Below, one piece after another: positions 48,901 through 59,618 of a stretch of 64,000 nucleotides of DNA; position 1 is the stretch's first letter; the number at the start of each line of letters is the position of its first letter. Origin of the DNA: Perilla frutescens. Lineage: Eukaryota > Streptophyta > Magnoliopsida > Lamiales > Lamiaceae. A model generated the notes under the pieces. It saw nothing but the letters and a program-made list of their open reading frames with translations. It searched no databases and had not been told where the DNA came from. The position numbers were made by a program, and so were the translations under genes. Location: the NCBI GenBank assembly GCA_026008535.1, contig BRKX01000013.1, positions 58,970,226 through 59,034,225 of the forward strand. Reading direction: 5' to 3'.

Positions 48901-49695
48901 CAGGGGTGGGGCCAGAATCATAGGCGGCCTGACAGACAGCGATCGCCTCCTCAACCGCCCTGAGCTTGTCGAAGATGTTTCCAAAGACGTTCTTATTCCA
49001 CCACTTCAAGTGCTGCTTAACCCGGTTAAGCTTGAACTGGAGGTTAAGAAGTCCTTGGAAACCAGTAGGAGCAGCCCAGATCATCGAGACCTGATCATGG
49101 AAGGTGTGGTGATGAACCCACATCGACTGGAAGCAAAAGGATGACCTAGGGATCTGGAGTGAGAACTGACACGAAACCAGAAGAGGAGCGTGGTCCGAAC
49201 GGATACGAGGGAGGTGTGAGACACGAGTGACAGCAAAGTCAGAGGACCAAGATTCGTTCAGGAGAACTCTATCGAGGCGCTCTAGCAGGTAGCGGCCCTC
49301 CCAAGTATAGTCCGAACTGGAATAGCCGGCATCAGAGAGCTGACAATCAGCAATGGCATCAGCAAAGTCCGCCATCTCTCTGTGCCGGTCAGAAGAGCTC
49401 CCAGTTCGCTCATAGTAGTGAAGGAAGATGTTGAAATCTCCAGCCACTAGCCATGGCGAATCCTCCATGGAGGGAGCAATCTTACGGAGGGAGTCCCAGA
49501 GGGGGTACCTCTCAGCCCGGTCACAAGCAGCATATACGAAAGTGAAGTAGAGCGGCCGGGTAAAGAGGGCGGGATCCGTCAGTCGGACGTGTAGAAGCTG
49601 GGGTGAGTCCAGGAGGACATCACAGTGGAAAGATGGCCTAAAGAAGGCCCAAATCTTGTTGTTGCAATTACTCAAGCCCCTGAACCCACCCAGTC
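45955..49695 (-). pseudogene. LINE D ORF2, motif A deleted
   Basis: Endonuclease from about residue 60 onward, including GDFN and SDH, then RT. A deletion of about 199 bp at about 48174, flanked by CAG in copy C, removes motif A and its Asp together with the IHDLP to SPAG segment and shifts the frame. From 48053 the correct frame resumes with YADD, linker and RNase H. A second deletion of 46 bp at about 46190, between two CTCGA repeats seen in copies A and B, removes the third RNase H acidic residue and shifts the frame again. The last 80 codons end at 45955. RT and RNase H are both expected to be inactive. Confidence 0.93.
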
Positions 49696-50179
49696 AAATA
49701 TGTATCATCTAGAAATGAAAAATCCTAGAAACTATTTTTGTGTAAACCTATACAAGGTTTTAAAGTTGAATTCCAAAAACGTAACATTTTTTGTAATGCC
49801 CGGGTCACGTCATGTTCGGGCCCTGTGTGACCGCCGGGATTTTTATGAAATCTAGCATTTTTGAACACTACAATCAATTATGAATCAAACCATATACTTA
49901 GATTATCCTAATTCGTTCGGTTTTGAACACTTATATTTTCGAGCCTGGGCCAAAGAGATATCCCTTTGGCAGGTGGCCAAATTTGGCGCCGGGGTGACCG
50001 GAGTAATTTTCATCGAATTTAGTATTTTTGAACTCTAGGAACAATTATGAATCAATCCATATGCTCATGTTGGCCTAATTCGTCTGGTTTCGGAAAGAAT
50101 CAAGCATTTTTGAACACTACAATCAATTATGAATCAAACCATATACTTATATTATCCTAATTCGTTCGGTTTTGAACAC
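49694..50179 (+). repeat. Sat1 fragment between LINE D and telomere tract
   Basis: Sat1 in plus orientation, nearly identical to 26272-26757 including the truncated part-unit (GAATCAAGCATT near 50098). It ends at the same base: GAACAC followed by GGGTTTAGGG. Differences are few, for example GGCAGGTGG here where 26.5 kb has GGCCGGTGG. It is a second copy of the satellite-to-telomere boundary. The open frame across 49625-49855 is an accident of the join. Confidence 0.93.
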
Positions 50180-50651
50180 GGGTTTAGGGTTTGGGGTTTG
50201 GGGTTTGGGGTTTGGGGTTTGGGGTTTGGGGTTTGGGGTTTAGGGTTTAGGGTTTAGGGTTTTGGGGTTTAGGGTTTTGGGGTTTAGGGGTTTAGGGTTT
50301 AGGGTTTAGGGTTTAGGGTTTAGGGGTTTAGGGGTTAGGGTTTAGGGGTTTAGGGTTTAGGGGTTTAGGGGTTTAGGGTTTAGGGTTTAGGGTTTAGGGT
50401 TTAGGGTTTAGGGTTTAGGGTTTAGGGTTTAGGGTTTGGGTTTAGGGTTTAGGGTTTAGGGGGTTTGGGGTTTGGGGTTTGGGGTTTGGGGTTTGGGGTT
50501 TGGGGTTTGGGGTTTGGGGTTTAGGGTTTAGGGTTTAGGGTTTAGGGTTTAGGGTTTAGGGTTTAGGGTTTAGGGTTTAGGGTTTAGGGTTTAGGGTTTA
50601 GGGTTTAGGTTTAGGGTTTAGGGTTTAGGGTTTAGGGTTTAGGGTTTAGGG
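50180..50651 (+). repeat. Telomere-type tract 5, longest
   Basis: About 472 bp. Runs of perfect TTTAGGG alternate with two separate blocks of TTTGGGG (about 50190-50240 and 50462-50520) and with TTTAGGGG variants. G-rich strand left to right, as in all other tracts. Confidence 0.96.
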
Positions 50652-50675
50652 TTTTTTTTTTTTTTTTTAATGAAA

Positions 50676-50689
50676 CACCCTAACGGGTG
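50676..50689 (-). promoter_or_regulatory. LINE E 3'-terminal hairpin
   Basis: CACCC-TAAC-GGGTG, as in A and D. Confidence 0.58.
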
Positions 50690-50920
50690 GAGATATATAT
50701 ATCAATAATGCTGAGCTACATCATCGTCTATGTGTAGGGAGCCCAGAAGTGACTCCCGTACCAAAGTACAAAACATAGAAACTATAAACGATAAACCTAG
50801 AGTAGGGACAAAATATGCTAAGTGTGAGACTATAGCTATAGACACCAAAAGGTGGAAATGAAAAAAAAACTAAAAATAAAACAAAATATAATAGACAAAA
50901 CATGGAAATATATCAAAATG

Positions 50921-53122
50921 TCAGCGTCGGAACCTGAAGTTAGGATAGCCCAGCTGGTCCATCCTAACCAGGGAAGCAAGGGGCCTCGGGGCCGTCTGAG
51001 CATCAAAAGTATGGAGTCCGTCAACCTCATGACCGAGTCTGGCGAGGAAATCAGCAGGGTGATTGCCCTCTCTGTGGATGTGTGTGACTCGAACATGGCG
51101 ATCACGGAGAACAAGTCGTAGTCTGGAGAAGACTTCCCTAAGCTGACCCGAACCTCGAGCACCAGATGTGATGACTGTAACCACAGCTGCTGCGTCTAGC
51201 TCGATCCAAACATGGGAAGCCGTCTGGGGAAGGAGGAGGAGCCCCTGCAGTAGGGACCGGAGCTCCGCCTCGAAACTGGAACTGGCCTGCAGCGGGAGGC
51301 AATAAGAGGTGAGAAGCTCACCATGATGATCTCTGAGAAGCCCACCCCCCGCTGCAGTCTGCTGAGCTCGGTCGTATGATCCATCGGAGTTCAGCTTCAC
51401 CCACGGCTCTGAAGGGGGCTGCCAAGTGACTGCACGGGACCTGAGAGGACGCCGGACAGTCTCGACAGCCGGCATGAAGTGAACCTGTGGAAAGCAACCG
51501 GCCCACTGGGGAGGCAGGAGCTTGCCACTGAGCACAAGCTGGTGAAGATGCCGAGTAACCTGAAAAATAATGTGAGATGACCGAAAGGGACGACCTCGGT
51601 GCTTGCGGTCGTTCCTCTCAGTCCAGGTAAACCATAAAATCAGGCATGGGATCAGAAAACAGATGTGATGGTGTGTGGCACGTGGAATGAGATGCCTCCA
51701 GAAACTGAGTGCGTGTGTGATCTGTGTGAAGTGCGGTGGTGTGATGTGAAACCATGAAGAAAAGTGCATCCAAACTGCAAGTACAGATTCCCCCTGTAGA
51801 AAGAGGTGAGGGACAGACTCAGTACTGGGGGTAGAACAACAAGGGCACCTAGAAACTAGGGGGATCTCCCTAGTCATAATCTTGGCATCAACAGGTATAC
51901 GATCAAAGTACAGACGCCAAAGGAAGATAGACATGGTAGGGGTCAGGCAATCGCTCCAGAAATCAGCCAGAAGGGCCCGCCTCGTAGCCCGATGCCTGAC
52001 ACACTCCCAAGCAGAAGTCAAAGAGAACTCACCGTGAGGGGTCAAATTCCATCTCGGGGCATCCCGCTCGCCCCACAGGATCGACACAGACCTCAGGGAA
52101 TCCTCAAACTCAGCAGGTAAATCATAATGTGCACACAGTGAATGCAACCTATCTACATGCCATGAATCGTGATGCAAGTAAAAGCTGACAGGTCTATGAT
52201 CACGCTGCACAGAAGGACACATCAAGTAAAGGGGGGCAGCCCCAAACCACACATCATCCCAAAAACTGACATCACCTGTCCCGACAGACCAAGAAATATG
52301 CTGCTGGGCACGAATACCTTCAGTCTGAAGGCGGTGCCAGATGCGGCTGTCAAGAGGAGAAACGGGCACGCGTCTCGAGAAAGAGCCTCCACAATACTTC
52401 ATCATAGTGAAGCGGGCCCAAAGGGAGTTCTGGGACCGGAACCTCCACCAGAGCTTGAAGCTGAAGGCGTCATAGATATCCAACAGGCGATGAATGCCCA
52501 AGCCACCCTCAGCAGTCGGAAGACAGATCTGCTTCCAACTGATCCAGTGGGCTTTTCGGGCCTCGTCATTCGACCACCAGAAGAAACGAGCCATGAGCTG
52601 CTCTAACTGATGGAGAATGCCCTTTGGGGGTCTCATAACCTGAAGATAATGGAGAGGGATGGCGGCCAGGGTGCTCTTAATGAGAGCGAGGCGACCGCCA
52701 AAAGAGAGGTGCCGGTGCGACCAGCCGTGAATCGTCGCACTGATCTTCTGACGAAGATCGAAGAAGAGCTTCTTCTTGGTGAGCCCCTTGTATAGGGGAA
52801 TACCAAGATAGGAGATAGGGAGGGAGGCGGGGGAGAATCCCGTGACCTCCTCAATCGAGGACTGCCAGGCGGGAGCATGCTTCGAGTGAATGATGAAGCT
52901 GCTCTTCCTGGCATTGATCTGCTGTCCCGACACAGCGGAATAGTGGGTGAGAAAACCCATAAGCCGGGACAGAGCATCCGACAGGAGATCCATTGATGAG
53001 CACAGAAAACCAGCAGTTCTGCACACATCTCTGGATAAAGCCGATCCATTTGTCCGGAAAGCCCATCCTACGAAGGATGGCAAGGAGAAAAGGCCACCGC
53101 ACCCTATCATAGGCCTTAGCCA
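50921..53122 (-). pseudogene. LINE E ORF2 fragment, motifs B and C deleted
   Basis: Begins in RT motif A (MAKAYDRV). A deletion of about 206 bp at about 52981 removes GLRQGDPLSP and YADD and changes frame. From there the linker and RNase H (Asp of KLNSDGSYD, EAELRSLL, IELDAAAV, NHPADFLARLGH) run without a stop to 50921. The copy keeps an undamaged RNase H but no RT. Confidence 0.92.
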
Positions 53123-56100
53123 CCTCTTATGTAGGGATCGGGGTGAACGTCGGGTTTTTCATTGAGTCTAGCATTTTTGAACACTAGAGTCCATTCTGAA
53201 TCAATCCATATGATCATATATGCCTAATCCGTCCACTTTTGAAAAAATCAAATTTTTGAGCCCGCCCAAAGGGGTACCCATTTGGCCGGTGGCCAGATTT
53301 GGTCCCGTTTTCTGGCAGCCGTCAGTAAAACGGCTATAACTCTCTCCAGAACTAAGCTTTACCCGTGATTCTTGTTGTGTTGGATTCCTAACTCAAATAT
53401 CTACCCTACCAAAAGTCGAACCAGTAGAAACCTTATTTGAGTCAGCCTCTATGTGATTATCAAGTTGATTTCCAAAACCGTCGCCTCTTATGTAGGGATC
53501 GGGGTGAACGTCGGGTTTTTCATTGAGTCTAGCATTTTTGAACACTAGAGTCCATTATGAATCAATCGATATGATCATATATGCCTAAACCGTCCACTTT
53601 TGAAAAAATCAAATTTTTGAGCCCGCCCAAAGGGGTACCCCTTTGGCCGGTGGCCAGATTTGGCCCATTTTTTGGCAGCCGTCAGTAAAATGGCTATAAC
53701 TCTCTCCAGAAGTAAGCTTTACCCGTGATTCTTGTTGCGTTGGATTCCTAACTCAAATATCCACCCTACCAAAAGTCGAACCGGAAGAAACCCTATTTGA
53801 GTCGGCCTCTAGGTGATTATCAAGTTGATTTCCAAAACCGTCACCTCTTATGTAGGGATCGGGGTGAACGTCGGGTTTTTCATTGAGTCTAGCATTTTTG
53901 AACACTAGACTCCATTATGAATCAATCCATATGATCATATATGCCTAATCCGTCCACTTTTGAAAAAATCAAATTTTTGAGCCCGCCCAGAGGGGTACCC
54001 CTTTGGCCGGTGGCCAGATTTGGCCCCGTTTTCTGGCAGCCGTCAGTAAAACGGCTATAACTCTCTCTAGAAGTAAGCTTTACCCGTGATTCTTGTTGCG
54101 TTGGATTTCTAACTCAAATATCCACCCTACCAAAATTCGAACCGGAAGAAACCCTATTTGAGTCGGCCTCTAGGTGATTATCAAGTAGATTTCCAAAACC
54201 GTCACCTCTTATGTAGGGATCGGGGTGAACTTCGGGCTTTTCATTGAGCCTAGCATTTTTGAACACTAGAGTCCATTATGAATCAATCCATATGATCATA
54301 TATGCCTAATCCGTCCACTTTTGAAAAAATCAAATTTTTGAGCCCGCCCAAAGGGGTACCCCTTTGGCCGGTGGCCAGATTTGGCCCCTTTTTTGGCAGC
54401 CGTCAGTAAAAAGGCTATAACTCTCTCCAGAAGGAAGCTTTACCCGTGATTCTTGTTGCGTTGGATTCCTAACTCAAATATCTACCCTACCAAAAGTCGA
54501 ACTGGTAGAAACCCTATTTGAGTGGGCCTCTAGGTGATTATCAAGTTGATTTCCAAAACCGTCGCCTCTTATGTAGGGATCGGGGTGAACGTCGGGTTTT
54601 TCATTGAGTCTAGCATTTTTGAACACTAGAGTCCATTATGAATCAATCGATATGATCATATATGCCTAAACCGTCCACTTTTGAAAAAATCAAATTTTTG
54701 AGCCCGCCCAAAGGGATACCCCTTTGGCCGGTGCCCAGATTTGGCCCAGTTTTTTGGCAGCCGTCAGTAAAATGGCTATAACTCTCTCCAGAAGTAAGCT
54801 TTACCCGTGATTCTTGTTGCGTTGGATTCCTAACTCAAATATCCACCCTACCAAAAGTCGAACCGGAAGAAACCCTATTTGAGTCGGCCTCTAGGTAATT
54901 ATCAAGTTGATTTCCAAAACCGTCACCTCTTATGTAGGGATCGGGGTGAACGTCGGGTTTTTCATTGAGCCTAGCATTTTTGAACACTAGAGTCCATTAT
55001 GAATCAATCCATATGATCATATATGCCTAATCCGTCCACTTTTGAAAAAATCAAATTTTTGAGCCCGCCCAAAGGGGTACCCCTTTGGCCGGTGGCCAGA
55101 TTTGGCCCCGTTTTCTGGCAGCCGTCAGTAAAACGGCTATAACTCTCTCTAGAAGTAAGCTTTACCCGTGATTCTTATTGCGTTGGATTCCTAACTCAAA
55201 TATCCACCCTACCAAAAGTCGAACTGGTAGAAACCCTATTTGAGTTGGCCTCTAGGTGATTATCAAGTTGATTTCCAAAACCGTCGCCTCTTATGTAGGG
55301 ATCGGGGTGAACGTCGGGTTTTTCATTGAGTCTAGCATTTTTGAACACTAGAGTCCATTATGAATCAATCGATATGATCATATATGCCTAATCCGTCCAC
55401 TTTTGAAAAAATCAAATTTTTGAGCCCGCCCAGAGGGGTACCCATTTGGCCGGTGGCCAGATTTGGTCCCGTTTTCTGGCAGCCGTCAGTAAAACGGCTA
55501 TAACTCTCTCCAGAACTAAGCTTTACCTGTGATTCTTGTTGTGTTGGATTCCTAACTCAAATATCTACCCTACCAAAAGTCGAACCGGTAGAAACCCTAT
55601 TTGAGTCAGCCTCTAGGTGATTATCAAGTTGATTTCCAAAACTGTCGCCTCTTATGTAGGGATCGGGGTGAACGTCGGGTTTTTCATTGAGTCTAGCATT
55701 TTTGAACACTAGAGTCCATTATGAATCAATCCATATGATCATATATGCCTAATCCGTCCACTTTTGAAAAAATAAAATTTTTGAGCCCGCCCAAAGGGGT
55801 ACCCCTTTGGCCGGTGGCCAGATTTGGCCCCTTTTTTGGCAGCCGTCAGTAAAAAGGCTATAACTCTCTCCAGAAGTAAGCTTTACCCGTGATTCTTGTT
55901 GCGTTGGATTCCTAACTCAAATATCCACACTACCAAAATTCAAACCGAAAGAAACCCTATTTGAGTCGGCCTCTAGGTGATTATCAAGTAGATTTCCAAA
56001 ACCGTCACCTCTTATGTAGGGATCGGGGTGAACTTCGGGTTTTTCATTGAGCCTAGAATTTTTGAACACTAGAGTCTATTATGAATCAATCCATATGATC

Positions 56101-56730
56101 ATATATGCCTAATCCGTCCACCTTTGAAAAAATCAAATTTTTGAGCCCGCCCAAAGGGGTACCCCTTTGGCCGGTGGCCATATTTGGCCCCGTTTTCTGG
56201 CAGCCGTCAGTAAAACGGCTATAACTCTCTCTAGAAGTAAGCTTTACCCGTGATTCTTGTTGCGTTGGATTCCTAACTCAAATATCCACCCTACCAAAAG
56301 TCGAACTGGTAGAAACCCTATTTGAGTTGGCCTCTAGGTGATTATCAAGTTGATTTCCAAAACCGTCGCCTCTTATGTAGGGATCGGGGTGAACGTCGGG
56401 TTTTTCATTGAGTCTAGCATTTTTGAACACTAGAGTCCATTATGAATCAATCGATATGATCATATATGCCTAATCCGTCCATTTTTGAAAAAATCAAATT
56501 TTTGAGCCCGCCCAAAGGGGTACCCCTTTGGCCGGTGGCCAGATTTGGCCCAGTTTTTTGGCAGCCGTCAGTAAAATGGCTATAACTCTCTCCAGAAGTA
56601 AGCTTTACCCGTGATTCTTATTGCGTTGGATTCCTAACTCAAATATCCACCCTACCAAAAGTCAAACCGGAAGAAACCCTATTTGAGTCGGCCTCTAGGT
56701 GATTATCAAGTAGATTTCCAAAACCGTCAC

Positions 56731-59618
56731 CTCTTATGTAGGGATCGGGGTGAACTTCGGGTTTTTCATTGAGCCTAGCATTTTTGAACACTAGAGTCCA
56801 TTATGAATCAATCCATATGATCATTTATGCCTAATCCGTCCACTTTTGAAAAAATCAAATTTTTGAGCCCGCCCAAAGGGGTACCCCTTTGGCCGGTGGC
56901 CAGATTTGGCCCCGTTTTTTGGCAACCGTCAGTAAAATGGCTATAACTCTCTCCAGAAGTAAGCTTTACCCGTGATTCTTGTTGCGTTGGATTCCTAACT
57001 CAAATATCCACCCTACCAAAAGTCGAACCGGAAGAAACCCTATTTGAGTCGGCCTCTAGGTGATTATCAAGTTGATTTCCAAAACCGTCACCTCTTATGT
57101 AGGGATCGGGGTGAACGTCGGGTTTTTCATTGAGTCTAGCATTTTTGAACACTAGACTCCATTATGAATCAATCCATATGATCATATATGCCTAATCCGT
57201 CCATTTTTGAAAAAAACAAATTTTTGAGCCCGCCCAGAGGGGTACCCCTTTGGCCGGTGGCCAGATTTGGCCCCGTTTTCTGGCAGCCGTCAGTAAAACG
57301 GCTATAACTCTCTCTAGAAGTAAGCTTTACCCGTGATTCTTGTTGCGTTGGATTTCTAACTCAAATATCCATCCTACCAAAATTCGAACCGGAAGAAACC
57401 CTATTTGAGTCGGCCTCTAGGTGATTATCAAGTAGATTTCCAAAACCGTCACCTCTTATGTAGGGATCGGGGTGAACTTCGGGTTTTTCATTGAGCCTAG
57501 CATTTTTGAACACTAGAGTCCATTATGAATCAATCCATATGATCATATATGCCTAATCCGTCCACTTTTGAAAAAATCAAATTTTTGAGCCCGCCCAAAG
57601 GGGTACCCCTTTGGCCGGTGGCCAGATTTGGCCCCTTTTTTGGCAGCCGTCAGTAAAAAGGCTATAACTCTCTCCAGAAGTAAGCTTTACCCGTGATTCT
57701 TGTTGCGTTGGATTCCTAACTCAAATATCCACCCTACCAAAAGTCGAACCGGATGAAACCCTATTTGAGTCGGCCTCTAGGTGATTATCAAGTTGATTTC
57801 CAAAACCGTCGCCTCTTATGTAGGGATCGGGGTGAACGTCGGGTTTTTCATTGAGTCTAGCATTTTTGAACACTAGACTCCATTATGAATCAATCCATAT
57901 GATCATATATGCCTAATCCGTCCACTTTTGAAAAAATCAAATTTTTGAGCCCGCCCAGAGGGGTACCCCTTTAGCCGGTGGCCAGATTTGGCCACGTTTT
58001 CTGGCAGCCGTCAGTAAAACGGCTATAACTCTCTCTAGAAGTAAGCTTTACCCGTGATTCTTGTTGCGTTGGATTTCTAACTCAAATATCCACCCTACCA
58101 AAATTCGAACCGGAAGAAACCCTATTTGAGTCGGCCTCTAGGTGATTATCAAGTAGATTTCCAAAACCGTCACCTCTTATGTAGGGATCGGGGTGAACTT
58201 CGGGTTTTTCATTGAGCCTAGCATTTTTGAACACTAGAGTCCATTATGAATCAATCCATATGATCATATATGCCTAATCCGTCCACTTTTGAAAAAATCA
58301 AATTTTTGAGCCCGCCCAAAGGGGTACCCCTTTGGCCGGTGGCCAGATTTGCCCCCGTTTTCTGGCAGCCGTCAGTAAAACGGTAATAACTCTCTCTAGA
58401 AGTAAGCTTTACCCGTGATTCTTGTTGCGTTGGATACCTAACTCAAATATCTACCCTGCCAAAAGTCGAACCGGTAGAAACCCTATCTGAGTCGGCCTCT
58501 AGGTGATTATCAAGTTGATTTCCAAAACCGTCAACTCTTATGTAGGGATCGGGGTGAACCTCGGGTTTTTCATTGAGTCTTGCATTTTTGAACACTAGAG
58601 TCCATTATGAATCAATTCATATGATCATATACACCCAATCCATCCACTTTTGAAAAAATCAAATTTTTGAGCCCGCCCAAAGGGGTACCCCCTTTCACCG
58701 GTGGCCAGATTTGGCACCGTTTTCTGGCAGCCGTCAGTAAAACGGCTATAACTCTCTCCAGAAGTAAGGTTTACCCGTAATTCTTGTTGCGTTGGATTCC
58801 TAACTCAAATATCTACCCTACAAAAAGTTCAAATGGAAGAAACCCTATTTGAGTCGGCCTCTAGGTGATTATCAAATTGATTTCCAAAACCGTCGCCTCT
58901 TACGTAGGGATCGGGGTGAACTTCGGGTTTTTCATTGAATCTAGCATTTTTGAACACTAGAGTACTTTATGAATCAATCTATATGATCATATATGCCTAA
59001 GCTATCTACTTTTGAAAAAATCAAATTTTTGAGCCCGCCCAAAGGGGTACCCATTTGGCCGGTGGCCAGATTTGGCCCCGTTTTCTGGCAGCCGTCAGTA
59101 AAACGGCTATAACTCTCTCCAGAAGTAAGCTTTACCCGTGATTGTTATTGCGTTGGATTCCTAACTCAAATATCTACCCTACCAAAACTCGAACCGGTAG
59201 AAATCCTATTTGAATCGGCCTCTAGGTGATTATGAAGTTGATTTCCATAACCGTCGCCTCTTATGTAGGGATCGGGGTGAACGTCGGGTTTTTCATTCAG
59301 TCTAGCATTTTTGAACACTAGAGTCCATTATGAATCAATCCATATGATCATATATGCCTAATCCATCCACTTTTGAAAAAATCAAATTTTTTAGCCCGCC
59401 CAAAGGGGTACCCCTTTGGCCTGTGGCCAGATTTGGCCCCGTTTTCTGGCAGTCGTCAGTAAAACGGCTATAACTCTCTCCAAAAGTAAACTTTACCCGT
59501 GATTCTTATTGCGTTGGATTCCTAACTCAAATATCCACCCTACCAAAAGTCGAACCGGAAGAAACCCTATTTGAGTCGGCCTCTAGGTGATTATCAAGTA
59601 GATTTCCAAAACCGTCAC
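56731..59618 (+). repeat. Sat2 eight-unit higher-order repeat, copy 1
   Basis: Eight units (about 2,888 bp) with diagnostic variants in fixed order: GGCAACCGTC, a CCTTTTTT stem variant, GGCCACG, the ACGGTAATAAC unit, the CCCCCTTTCACCGG unit (near 58688), the GTACTTTATG unit and the CAGTCGTCAG unit. Confidence 0.78.

Larger units (their letters stand above)
45676..49695 (-). mobile_element. LINE copy D, broken inside the endonuclease
   Basis: Oligo-T of 25 bases at 45676-45700. The 3' UTR is of the A/E type with an (AT)n tract. The element ends at CCCAGTC (49695) within the endonuclease coding part and passes straight into satellite sequence with two shared bases (TC). So the 5' end was lost by breakage and rejoining, not by normal 5' truncation into telomere repeats. 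Confidence 0.94.
50652..53122 (-). mobile_element. LINE copy E, broken inside the RT domain
   Basis: Oligo-T at 50652-50668, A/D-type 3' UTR, then RNase H, linker and RT up to motif A. The LINE stops at CCTTAGCCA (53122) and Sat2 begins, with CA shared by both. By eye, sequence differences from A-D are the most numerous of the set, so E is probably older than B-D. Confidence 0.94.

Noticed and set aside
49625..49855. Open frame crossing the LINE D/satellite join
   Set aside because: A chance fusion of LINE antisense sequence with the satellite frame.
26758..50651. A living chromosome end inside the window
   Set aside because: Satellite continues on the right to 64000, so the tracts are internal now, unless the D/satellite or E/Sat2 joins are assembly errors.
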